This document shows positions 22,095 to 32,360 of a DNA stretch of 64,000 bases, piece after piece. A program made the position numbers and the translations under genes. The notes under the pieces are model-generated. The model searched no databases, was not told the origin of the DNA, and saw only the letters and a program-made list of their open reading frames with translations. The stretch's first letter is position 1; the number at the start of each line of letters is the position of its first letter. The stretch is from Zanthoxylum bungeanum. Lineage: Eukaryota; Streptophyta; Magnoliopsida; Sapindales; Rutaceae. The stretch covers positions 186,001 through 250,000 of the forward strand of contig SKCR01038873.1 in assembly GCA_019454045.1 (NCBI GenBank). The letters are read 5' to 3'.

Positions 22095-23905
22095 ATCAAA
22101 TTTTGGTTGGCACAGTTAATATTTTACCCCATATTATATGAGAGAGTAATTTAAATCTGGATTAATTATTGACATACTTTCTTACTGCCTTTATGGCTGA
22201 TTTTATTTATTTGGCATAATTGAGTACCTAACTTGACTTGTTATAGACAAATGTTATCACCGCTTCTATGACTGGTTTTATATATTTTAGTATAATTAAT
22301 TCATGAAGTAAATTAACTGGATAATAATGACAATTTATAAATTATAAAAAATAAGATTTCTTTATATTTGAAATATTAATATTGGATCCTCTAGCCCCAC
22401 TATTCTAATTTATTGTTGCAGTTTAATTTAAAATTATTCATCACTTCAAACAATTCAGCTTTTTTGTCACTTGAATTATTATTTTATTTTACTACATTTA
22501 TTCTTTGTGGATCGACCCTGAACTTACCGGATTATTTTATTACTTCGACATTCTTATACTTGAGAGTAAAGAACTACTTTGTGAATGTTTATTAATTAAA
22601 CTTATGGTTTCATTTATTATAGGAATCAATCGTATCAAAATAAATATATAATCTTCATATGAAGTGATCGGAGGAATTGTTTGCTAAAAATAAATAAATG
22701 AAGTCCATTAAATTTGAATAAGAATTTCTATAATCCATGCATTATATTTATGTACGGTCTGCATAGAATTCCAAACCGTAAATTAGTTAAGAAAAAAAAT
22801 TAATAATATATATTTTGATTTTAGTAAGTTCAACAGGACCATCTCATTTGTTGTGCCCAATGGAGTTGATGGCAGTAAGTGTCACAACTTGCCTTCATAA
22901 TAATATCATAGGCACTTTTGTTTAAGTCATAAATTATAATTTATAATATGTTGTTGAATTTAGATATACATTAAAAAAAATAATGATTAATTTATTAATG
23001 TAAACTGTTATAACATATGAAGGTCATAAATATATGTTGGTTCGATTATTGCTCTACGCTGACGGTTGGGGATCGACCTGCCAGACAGGTCGCAGGGTTC
23101 GACCTGCCTGAACAGGTCGTGGTGGATTGAGGGGGCAGCGCCTCCGTGCGGACTCGGGAGCAACGCCCTAAAAAAGAAAAGAAAATTCAAAAGTAAAGTT
23201 AACTGAAATAACTGATTTAATGTCCTCTGATGTAAAAAAGGCACTCTGACTTCCATTATCGCGACAATGGATATTTATTGGTGCGACAATAAGACCTTAA
23301 GACATAAAGAGCATTCTGACTAATATTATCGCGATAATGGTTTTTCATTAGCGCGACAATGAGGCGCTGATACAAAATAACATTCTAACTTATATTGTCG
23401 CGATAATTAGATGTTCATGCATATTATCGTGACAATGGTTTTTCATTGGCGTGACAGTGGCTTCTCATTGGCTCGACAATAAGACTCTGATAAGAAAAAA
23501 CATGATTAAAAAGTATGTTTTTTTGAGGCAATTTTTGATTGTCTATAAATAAGGCACGAATTTATTTAATGATATAATATTTTTTCCTTCAAAATTCTCG
23601 AGTAGAGATTCAATAAAGTGGTGTGTTACATCTCAAAAATTTTATTATATCCTAAAGTGAATTTGCTTGCAATTCTTATAACACATAGTGATGACAAAAT
23701 ATTACTTTTAAAAAATACAACACACGCCTCAAAACTATACTTTCCTCTTTCTTTCCATAACATAATCCCCATCCGTTACAGATCATCACTTATGATATCA
23801 TACTTGAGTGGATATTACTCCCTATTCTACTTGCTGAATAGCAGCCACCACCATTTGAGAAAGCGAGAGGTGGTGGTTGTAAGTCTTAACCCGCAGTTGT
23901 TTGAT
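22095..23905. other. AT-rich spacer without recognisable gene
   Basis: Mostly AT-rich sequence with short ORFs of low complexity. It holds a small GC-rich patch (23040-23170, with two GACCTGCC...ACAGGTCG inverted motifs) and a degenerate repeat (23256-23490). No protein family is recognised. Confidence 0.6.
23256..23490. repeat. Degenerate ~70-bp repeats with TTATCGCGATAA palindromes
   Basis: About three to four units, each with an ATTATCGCGAYAATGG core, TTTTTCATTGGCGYGACAAT, and a GACTCTGATA.AAAAA-type end. ATTATCGCGATAAT is a perfect palindrome in the second unit (about 23324). Origin unknown. Confidence 0.55.
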
Positions 23906-23908
23906 AGT

Positions 23909-24087
23909 CACTACAAGAATTATGGCTTTTAGCGTCCAAATATTTAGCGTCGAATACTGTTTCGACGCTAAAACTCACTTTTGGCGTCGAATATAATTGT
24001 CGACGCTATATATCATATTTTAAGCGTCGAATATCATTTTAGACGCTCTATGTCACATTTTTAGCGACGGAATAAAACTTCGACGCA
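23909..24087 (+). repeat. CACTA 5' terminal inverted repeat and subterminal motif array
   Basis: TIR CACTACAAGAATTA, followed by alternating TTTAGCGTCGAA and TTCGACGCTAAA motifs and variants (TTGGCGTCGA, TTAAGCGTCGA). In En/Spm such subterminal motifs are binding sites for the TNPA protein; the role here is inferred. Confidence 0.82.
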
Positions 24088-24166
24088 GAATTACTGAATT
24101 AGTAATGTTGATTACTGTAAAATGATATCTAATAATTATATTATTATATTTAGGTATTCTGCTGAA

Positions 24167-27100
24167 ATGGATAGAAATTGGATGAGCTCTCTGGATAGAT
24201 TGAGTGTTGAATATCGTAATGGAGTGTCTGAGTTATGGAAGTCGCAAAGCAACACATTGATGCAGAAGGTCGTGTTCGTTGTCCATGTGCAAATTGTTTG
24301 AATAGGAAAAGGAATCGGTTAGATGAAGTTCATAATCATTATACATGCCAGGAATATCACCAACTTACCGTACGTGGATTTATCACGGTGAGCAGTATCA
24401 TTCTCAGTCACGGTTTTTTGATGTCGGCGAAGGGAGCAGTAGTTACAATCAACCTGCAAACGATGAGATCACCGATATTTTGCATGACTTACAAGGTCCA
24501 CAACTTGGTCATAGTGTTAGTGGTGACATGCCATTGTTAAGTGGAAATGATCAAAATTTATTTAGTGAACTACTTGATGAGGCAAAAAAAATTCCATTCG
24601 AAGGTGCTGGAATGTCGATCTTGAATTTCGTTGTGAAATTATTACACATTAAAGTGATCAACAGAATGACCAACAAAAGTATCGATATGATGTTAGAGTT
24701 ACTGGCCCAAATGTTACCGGTTGGAAGCGAATTGCCTAAGTGGTACTACGAGGCAAAGAAAATGTTGCGTGATCTGGGAATGGGGTATGAATCCATTCAT
24801 GCTTGTAAGTTTGATTGTGTATTATTTCGTGCCGAGTATGAATCACTTGAACATTGTCCGATATGTGGTGAAATTCGGTACAAAGTCCGTGGTATGGGGA
24901 AGAAAGTGCCTCAAAAGATATTGAGATATTTCCCTTTAACGCCCAGGCTGCAGAGATTGTTCATGTCACGACACACAGCGACTGATATGATGTGGCATCA
25001 TGAAAAGAGGATCGGTGCGGAGGGCATACTTAGACATCCTGCGGACGGAACCGAATGGAAGGAATTTGATGACATGTACCCCCGTTTCGCTGAGGACCCC
25101 CGTAATGTCAGGTTCGGTCTTGCCTCTGATGGTTTTAACCCATTTGGGAATATGTACAACTCTTATAGCATCTGGCCCGTTATTGTCATTCCATATAACT
25201 TACCTCCATGGAAATGTATGAAGGATCCGTTCATGTTTATGTCATTGCTTATCCCTGGTCCACGTTCACCTGGTAAAGATATAAATATTTACTCGAGACC
25301 ATTGATCGAGGAGTTACAAACATTATGGAATGTGGGTGTGCATACCTATGATGCAGCTTCAGAGCAGTATTTTCAGATGCATGCCGCATTATTATGGACC
25401 ATTAATGATTTTCCAGCCTATGGTTCATTATCTGGATGGAGCACTAAGGGATACATGGCATGTCCAGTTTGTGCGGATCATACACCTTCGCAACGATTAC
25501 GGAATAAAATCGGATACACGGGGCACATGAGATTTCTTGAGTCGAGTCATCATTGGCGGAGGAGTAAATTATTTAACGGGCAACATGAACCTCAGAGTAA
25601 GCCCAGTCGATTGTCTGCATTTGACATACTTTGCCAACATCAACATCTCAAAGACAGCACACCAGGTAAACATCCTAATAATAGAGATAAAAATCGAAAA
25701 CGGTTACCTGAAGAGTTGAATTGGACAGGAAAGAGTATTTTCTTTGAGTTAGAATATTGGGGGACTCTGAGTTTGCGACATAATTTGGATGTAATGCATA
25801 TAGAGAAAAATATTTGTGAGAGTTTAGTGGGTACACTATTCAATATTCCGGGTAAGACAAAAGACACTGTAAATGCTAGATTGGACCTACAAGATCTTAG
25901 AATTCGCAGTGAATTGCATTTACAAGACTCCTCTCGAGGTTTTATTAAGCCTCATGCTAGTTATGTGCTCAATCAATCGGAGAGAAAACCATTCTGTGAT
26001 TGGCTGAAAATGGTTAAATTCTCTGATAATTATGCATCCAATATTGGGCGTTGGGTCAGAGATGATACAATAACGGGATTAAAGAGTCACGATTGTCATG
26101 TGCTGCTCGAGATTCTCCTTCCTGTTGGCATTCGACCTTATCTCCCCCCGAATGTATGCGACGTCGTACTTGATCTATGTGGCTTCTTTAAACAATTGTG
26201 TCAGAGGACATTAAGCACATCTGTTATTGACGACCTTGAGCGAGGAATCGTGATAATCCTATGCAAGCTGGAGCGAATTTTTCCACCCGCTTTCTTTGAT
26301 GTCATGGTACATCTGGCTGTGCATTTACCGGCTGAAGCTAGAAAGGGATGTCCTGTCCATTACAGATGGATGTATCCCATTGAGAGGTACTATATATATA
26401 CAGATGGATAATTTATTGTAGGCAACATCTAACAATGCTACAATATGATGGTGACCATAATGTTGATGAAACCCACAAAAAAGAATTTCCTAAATGGTTT
26501 GAGACAACTGTAAGTTAGAATATTTTATATTTATTTTGATCCTAACATTAGACATTTCAGTTTGTTATATTAACACTTATATTTCATTGTCAGATTATTA
26601 ATCAAGTGCAAAATGGTCAATTGGACTCGCAATCCTCGTTGGTTTCTTTGGCTTATGGGCCTCAGAAGCAGGCGTATGAGTACAGTGGATGTATTGTCAA
26701 CGGAGTTAGATTTCATACCGACCATCGAGATGTTAATCATGTGACTCAAAATTCTGGAATTGTAGTCCAAGGAGAACACGGCTCAGATGTAATTGACTTC
26801 TACGACGTATTGCAATCGGTCATTGAGTTGATATATAGACCCAGACGACATATTGTGCTATTCCAATGTAAGTGGTTTGACACAAATGCCAGAAAGAGAG
26901 AGAGAATCAAGTTAGTAATCATCTCACGTCAATTAATGTTCAACGTTGTTGGTACAAGAATGATCCATACATTTTTTGTACGCAAGCACGTTCAGTGATA
27001 TATATACCTGATCCTAAGTTAGGAACTGGATGGATGGTGGTAGAAAAGTTACAACATAGGGCCATTTGGGACACGCATGAGAAAGATATAGTTGACATAT

Positions 27101-27330
27101 CAGATGAAACACCAGAAGTCTCCGACAATTTTGAAGTTCCTGAATAGATATTTTTTGGACCAACTGCCAACGTTCCTGAAAATATCACATTAACTCGAGC
27201 TGGTACAGACGTTGAGCTAATTCCTCATTCTGAAGTGAGCGTTGAAGTAGCAAGTGAAGAACAATTTGACACTGAAGATGACTTCGATTCCAGTCATGAA
27301 TCCTCAAATACCGACGATAATAGTGATTAA
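24167..27330 (+). pseudogene. CACTA tnp2-type transposase (Transpos_assoc, tnp2, DUF4218, DUF4216), broken
   Basis: The first exon begins MDRNWMSSLDRLSVEYRNGV (ATG 24167), the Transposase-associated domain, with CPCANC at 24275. A long open frame (24345-26411) has the tnp2 domain: YRTWIYHGEQ, CPICG, FDDMYPRFAEDPRNVRFGL, LASDGFNPFG, LSGWSTKGYMACPVC, HNLDVMHIEKNICESLVGT. It ends in the start of DUF4218 (HYRWMYPIERY). Most of DUF4218's C-terminus is deleted between about 26390 and 26420. The frame resumes (HNVDETHKKEFPKWFETT), has a GT-AG intron 26510-26593, then DUF4216 (IYRPRRHIVLFQCKWFD). Defects are one-base losses near 24230, 24335 and 26915, the DUF4218 deletion, and TAG at 27145. The CACTA tnp2 product cuts the element ends; this copy cannot. 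Confidence 0.85.
26510..26593 (+). other. Intron in tnp2-type gene
   Basis: ACT|GTAAGT at 26510 and TTGTCAG|ATT at 26593. It joins HKKEFPKWFETT to IINQVQNGQ in phase 0, the junction expected between DUF4218-linker and DUF4216 exons. Confidence 0.65.
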
Positions 27331-27488
27331 TTATGAAGTTACAGTATTTTGTGATTGATGAATAATTTTATGGATTATAATGTATGATTGTTGATTTTAA
27401 TTACTCTTTAGATATGGTTGAAATATTAACGTAATGATTTATAGTATAACTATGATATATTTGTTTTTTAATTATATTTTAATGATAG

Positions 27489-27935
27489 ACATTTAGCGTC
27501 GAAATAAAATTGTCGACGCTAAATGTAAGACATTTAGCGTCGAGATACAATAGTCGACGCTACATGAAGACATTTAGCGTCGATTATTATTCGACGCTAA
27601 ATTAAAGACATTTACCGTCGATTATTCTTCAACGGTAAATGTCAGACATTTAGCGTCGAAAATTTGAATTCGACGCTAAATAAAAATTAAATTTCCCGGA
27701 AAAATAACCTTAAATTTTTAATAAGCCGCCCATTTTTTTGCGTCGAAATAGTCGACGCTAAAATCAAATTAATTCGACGCTAAGTGTAAAATTAGCGTCG
27801 AATTTTATATTTCGACGCTAAATATAAAAATTAAATTTCCCGGAAAAATAACCATAAATTTTAATGAACCGCCAACTTATTTGCGTCGAAGTATTCGACG
27901 CTAAAAGAAAATAAATTCGACGCTAAATGTCTTTT
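27489..27935. repeat. Internal array of CACTA subterminal-type motifs
   Basis: A dense run of TTTAGCGTCGA / TCGACGCTAAA pairs lies between the two genes, not at an element end. Five arm pairs sit at about 27492/27513, 27533/27554, 27573/27590, 27611/27629 and 27646/27668. Two direct repeats of about 140 bp follow (AAATTTCCCGGAAAAATAACC at about 27690 and 27830), each with further motifs. It stops about 20 bp before the probable 5' UTR of the second gene. Confidence 0.85.
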
Positions 27936-27949
27936 AAATCCCTAAAACC

Positions 27950-28047
27950 AGAGACCTCTTCTTCTCGGCTCAAACGAGCAAAATTCGCCCAAGCACTCTC
28001 TTTTTCTGCATTCTCGGCTTCTAGACATCGCAAGCAACGAATTTAAG
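27950..28047 (+). promoter_or_regulatory. Probable promoter-proximal region / 5' untranslated exon of second CACTA gene
   Basis: Sequence changes from motif array to a C- and T-rich leader (CTCTTCTTCTCGGCTC, CACTCTCTTTTTCTGC) typical of plant 5' UTRs, ending AAG|GTAAGT at 28048. The next strong acceptor is TTTTTGCAG at 28762, immediately before the ATG of the second gene. I infer a non-coding first exon and a 715-bp 5' UTR intron. Confidence 0.5.
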
Positions 28048-28159
28048 GTAAGTCCACTTAATCCTCGTTTTAATTTGATGATGATGATGATGATGGTGAT
28101 GGTTTTCATTTGTTGATTTATGTTGTTGTGATGATGATTGTTGAAGTTGATGATGAATT

Positions 28160-28291
28160 TGCATGATAAATGATGAATGATGAATGATAAATGATAAATG
28201 ATGAATGATAAATGATAAATGATAAATGTTGAATGATGAATGATGAATGATAAATGATAAATGATAAATGTTGAATGATGAATGATGAATG

Positions 28292-28323
<32 letters not shown>

Positions 28324-28325
28324 TG
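28160..28325. repeat. Heptanucleotide minisatellite (ATGATAA / ATGATGA)n
   Basis: More than 20 consecutive 7-bp units alternate between GATAAAT and GATGAAT forms, preceded by a GAT trinucleotide run at 28078-28102. It lies within the inferred 5' UTR intron of the second CACTA gene. The - strand ORF here is an artefact. Confidence 0.85.
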
Positions 28326-28339
28326 ATCGACACGTTAAA

Positions 28340-28453
28340 TGGACGACGAACCGAGACGATTGAGGACGACGAACTGCCCAGAACAGCTGCTGTTTTGGGC
28401 AGAACAGCTGCTGTTCGTCGTCCTCAATCGTCGTCCATCATGTTCGTCGTCCA
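28340..28453. repeat. Imperfect inverted repeat inside the 5' UTR intron
   Basis: GGACGACGAA...ACGATTGAGGACGACGAA on the left is mirrored by TTCGTCGTCCTCAATCGT and TTCGTCGTCC on the right, around two AACAGCTGCTGTT palindromes. The transcript could fold into a long stem. GC content is well above the surrounding sequence. Confidence 0.7.
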
Positions 28454-28762
28454 AATTTGGAATGTTTGTATGTGTTTTGGAATTCGAAAGTTCATATAGT
28501 AGTGGTGTTTTGGAATGTTTGTTATGGTTATGCGTGTGCATGAGAAGTCGTTGTATGATGATACGTCTATGATGGTACTCGTAGATTATATGGATAATGA
28601 ATGCATATGTGAAATGAATAAATGAATGAATGAATTTGAAAACGAAAATGAGCATTCGATGTTATAAGCGCTTTTGTTAAGTTGTATTCACTAGTATAGA
28701 TATGTATGTATATGTATAAGAACTTTGGAATTTGATGACGCTAATGCGACGGGTTTTTGCAG

Positions 28763-30226
28763 ATGGCACCGGGCAATTGCAAACGGGCTACCGCGACTCC
28801 ATCTACATCAGCAAGGGCAACTGGCCCTGGTGATTTCTCTGGTAGCACAGGTGAGTCCAGTACAGTGAAGGGTCGAGGACGCACCCGTGGCCTGGGGTTG
28901 GCTAAGTACGTTAAGGCTCACGGCCGTATCCGGATACAGATATCAGATGATGGACACACTCAAGTCAGACAACATAATTCAACGTTTAATACAGCCATAG
29001 GAGCTACAACTCGATATGAAGCTCCCCAAAACTACGTATCTTAGAGAAAGATACCGTGGGAGACGAAAATGAACCAGCTATTCCCTTCGCTACTTGTAAG
29101 TTTTCGATATTGTTTGTTATTTAACACTTTTATTTTATACTTATTTTTACTCGAATTTTCATGTAGGAATGGTTCGACTTCGATCTGACCCAAGTGAATG
29201 TCCAACAATATATTGACTACCACATGGGGAAAAGTTATAAAGATTATAGAACAAAAGTCCTGAAACCAATATTCGATGAACATGGACCTTCAAATGTTCC
29301 ACAACACAAGCCTGATTTTATAGAGGAACAAGATTGGACATTTTTATGTGAGCTTTGGTCTAGCAAAAAACACGAGGTAAATTTTGAAATAAACGGAAAT
29401 TTATAATTGTCTTTGTTTTCGGTACTTACAGTGTTGGTAAATACAGGATAAATGTCACACAAATGCGGAAAATCGAAATCACTTGCGTTTTAACCACTGT
29501 GGAGGTTCGAAGCCATTTATCCAACATCGTGCCGAACATGTTGAGGTAAATATATCATAACGTAAAATTTAACAGTTAATTGTTTTTACTAATCTGGAAT
29601 AATATTGAATTTATTTTATGTTTATAACAGAGTAACACAGGTGAGGTGCAATCATTTCCAGATTTTTTCCGTGTGACGCATTACAATGAGAGGAACAAAT
29701 GGATAAATGAAGAAGCCGAACGCTGCTATGTAAGTTTCAGTTTTTAAAATAAAATAATTAATATTATATATGTTAATTTTTTTCTCAAATTCTAATATTA
29801 ACTTATTTTTTGAAACAGAACGAAATGATGGAATTCCAACATCAAACTCAGGAGACAGGGTCCGACCCCATACCAGATGAGCAGCTGTCGCAATTGGTTT
29901 TCAAGAATCAGACAGCTTACAACGTTGGTCTTGGCACTCGTAAGAAGCCAACGTCATCTGCACGCAATAGTGGTAATTCGGACAATTTCTCTCTTCGAGA
30001 CGAGTTAGTCACCACCAAAGACGAGCTAGCCAGCACCCGAGACGAGCTGCAGCAGACTAAGGAGAAGCTACAACAGGTCACGGTGGACCACGAGAAGAAG
30101 ATGGTGGACCACGAGAAGAAGATGGAGCAGTTGGAACAGCAAATGATGGCTTTCCGTCAGATGTTCGAGGCCTCAATGAGTCATGGTGCATCGGGCTCGA
30201 GCGTCCCCCATCACAGTAGAAATTAA
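28763..30226 (+). pseudogene. CACTA second gene, Transposase_24 (TNPA-like) protein; one premature stop
   Basis: Five coding exons separated by phase-0 GT-AG introns: 28763-29095, 29167-29376, 29447-29545, 29631-29729 and 29819-30226, about 382 codons. The product has a basic, low-complexity N-terminus (RGRGRTRG). It then has the Transposase_24 core (IPWETKMNQLFPSLL, WFDFDL, LKPIFDEHGP, W.FLCELWSS, NRNHLRFNHCGGSKPF, VTHYNERNKWINEEAE) and a C-terminal coiled coil of DELVTTKDEL-type heptads around residues 305-360. Codon 94 is TAG (29042-29044), which is the only defect I see. The family is related to the DNA-binding partner protein of CACTA elements. Readthrough or re-initiation cannot be excluded, so I call it a near-intact pseudogene. 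Confidence 0.8.
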
Positions 30227-30412
30227 TTTTATATTTTGTTTTGTATAAACATTTTGAACAAATAGATTTAATATAATATTTCTTTTTTCTAAAACAAATT
30301 TCAATAATATTTCGTCATTTTGTTATTAATTACATTTTTTTCAACTAAATAAATATTTTAGCCCAAAAAATAAGTAAATTACTAATTTTTAAAAAAATAA
30401 ATTTTTTACTTT

Positions 30413-30894
30413 TAGCGTCGAATATTTCGACGCTAATAGTATACAAAATGGCCGCTGTAAGCGTACATATAATATTTTTTTAATATACGTTAGCGTCGAC
30501 AAGTTTCGACGCTAAAAGTTACTTTTAGCTTCGAATCTTTCGACGGTAATAGTAAAAAAAATTGTCGCTGTAAGCTTACATATAATACTTTTTTAATATA
30601 CTTTAGCGTCGACAATTTGCGACGCTAAAAGTTTGAATTTTTGCGTCGAATTATTTCGTCGCTAAATATAAAATATAGCGTCGGACAATTTACTTTAGCG
30701 TCGAAAAAAAGTGGACGCAGAATACTTTTTTTTAGCGTCGCATGTAATTATTTCGACGCTAAAAGTGATTTTCGTCGACATTTTATCGTCCATTTTTTGC
30801 GTCTAATTTTTTCGACGCTAAATATCTTTTGCGTCGAAACTGTAACTTATGGCGTCGAATTATTTCGACGCTAAATGGTCTAATTCTTGTAGTG
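30413..30894 (+). repeat. CACTA 3' subterminal motif array and terminal inverted repeat
   Basis: About fifteen TTTAGCGTCGA/TCGACGCTAAA motifs and variants in both orientations, ending in the TIR TAATTCTTGTAGTG. This array is longer than the 5' one (about 480 versus 180 bp). Two direct repeats of about 110 bp are visible (GCCGCTGTAAGCGTACATATAAT at 30450 and GTCGCTGTAAGCTTACATATAAT at 30564). Confidence 0.82.
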
Positions 30895-31136
30895 AGTGGT
30901 GACGACGATCGAAACTTCAAGTGTAATTTTACAGTTTATAAATGTCTGATTGTTCATTATATTTTTCTAGTTGTGTAGATTTAAAGATAAGGATTGTAAA
31001 TGTACTAAGTTTAATGTAAACAGCTATCGAAGTCCGTTGGTGAAGGTGTTTTTTATGCAACCTTAATCTCACGAGGTCATTTGTTTGTTTTGCATACTCA
31101 ACAGAGATATGAGATATCTGGAGGTGGTATATCATA

Positions 31137-31230
31137 TGCCGGGTGTATATGTCATCTCTCTCACAGCAGGCGGGCCCCACACAGTTATGGGGCCCGCCTG
31201 CTGTGAGAGAGATGACATATACACCCGGCA
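31137..31230. repeat. Perfect 43-bp inverted repeat with 8-bp loop
   Basis: The left arm 31137-31179 begins TGCCGGGTGTATATGTCATC and ends GGCGGGCCCCA. The right arm 31188-31230 is its exact reverse complement, and the spacer is CACAGTTA. The 11-mer GAGATATCTGG lies outside on both sides (31111-31121 and 31245-31255). There are no terminal features of a known MITE family. Confidence 0.95.
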
Positions 31231-31379
31231 CATAATATAATTTTGAGATATCTGGGTCTATTCTCTAGATCTGTTCAACACAACTTTGTCCCGGTAGGGA
31301 ATCTCCCCACATGGAGTGGTGTGGTTAAGCATATAGCCTTATGTGGGCAAATAGCCTTTAGTGAAATTTGAACCATTGT

Positions 31380-31480
31380 TGGCTTGATGGTACTAAGTAT
31401 GCATTTGAAACCATTATATCCATGGTTCAAGTCTCACTATAAGCATATTTGCCAACAACGCATATTTGCCAACAACCATA
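31380..31480 (+). repeat. Possible tRNA-derived SINE head
   Basis: TGGCTTGATGG (31380-31390) resembles a pol III A box and GGTTCAAGTCT (31424-31434) a B box, with a spacing usual for tRNA genes. There is no cloverleaf, so it is not a functional tRNA. A 17-bp tandem duplication (GCATATTTGCCAACAAC) follows at 31443-31476. No clear 3' tail. Confidence 0.35.
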
Positions 31481-32360
31481 CCTATATCATGACGACATAA
31501 ATTTAAGGAAACGGTGGCTCTCGGGGACCCTCTCCAATTATGGTTAGTAAATTAGTCGGATTTGGAATAATATATTCATAAATTCAAGTGTTATTTATTA
31601 ATATTTTCAAGATATTGGAAAATATTATTTAATTAAATTTTAAATTGATATTCTTATTGTGTTTTCTCATGCCCGTGTTTAAATAAATAAAAAAACACTT
31701 AAATTATGGTTAGACTTTTCAAAACTCGACCCGTTTGCCAACCCTATACTCAATTGTGGTGGAGATTGGGGATGAAAAAATTTAAAAATTAACATCATGG
31801 ACGAGAACAGAAAAAATTTAATATCAATTTCTTATTTAGAGAATGAACAAGGATCAGGTAGCATCAATATTCTATCCACATTATCCATTTAAGTTTTTAT
31901 TTATTTATTTTTAGAATTTTCAATAAATATATTCAAATTACTATTTATAATTTTATTTAAAAAGTTTCATAATATTTATAACAATATATAAATTATAAAT
32001 AGTACATAGATTTCAATAAAATAGTTATATTTGTATATACAATCATTTTTTATTGAGAGATCCATCATTTTATTAAGTTATACACAAACAAAAATACTAG
32101 AAAACACAAATTTTAATATTCAATATATATTGTGATTTTTGTAATAGATATTGTTAATGTTTTGGATACGTATGTTTTATTTTTGGACAATGTAATAGTT
32201 CAACAAATATATTTTTAAATTACTAAAATTTATTTAAGAAAAAATTATTTATTATCAGGGGTTCATGGACCATCAGAGATCTCCTTTTATTATTCAGGGA
32301 TTTCCATCTCATCCGTTGAAATAATTATGAGGAAAGAGAGACACCTAATATAATATATGT

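Larger units (their letters stand above)
23909..30894 (+). mobile_element. Full-length CACTA (En/Spm) DNA transposon
   Basis: A 6986-bp element bounded by CACTACAAGAATTA at 23909 and TAATTCTTGTAGTG at 30894. It is flanked by a 3-bp duplication, AGT (23906-23908 and 30895-30897), as expected for CACTA elements. Subterminal arrays of TTTAGCGTCGA in both orientations lie at each end, and a third lies internally. It carries two genes: a broken tnp2-type transposase (24167-27330) and a Transposase_24-type gene (28763-30226). Termini and duplications are intact, so it could in principle be mobilised in trans; its own transposase is not functional. Confidence 0.93.

Noticed and set aside
24721..25530. 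Extra ORFs of 66-73 codons overlapping tnp2
   Set aside because: They are out-of-frame shadows of the 688-codon tnp2 frame.
28118..28333. ORF on the - strand with a Ser/Phe/Ile-rich repeated product
   Set aside because: It is a direct translation of the heptamer minisatellite.
31380..31434. Possible tRNA gene from A- and B-box-like motifs
   Set aside because: No acceptor stem or cloverleaf can be formed around the boxes. A SINE head is more likely.
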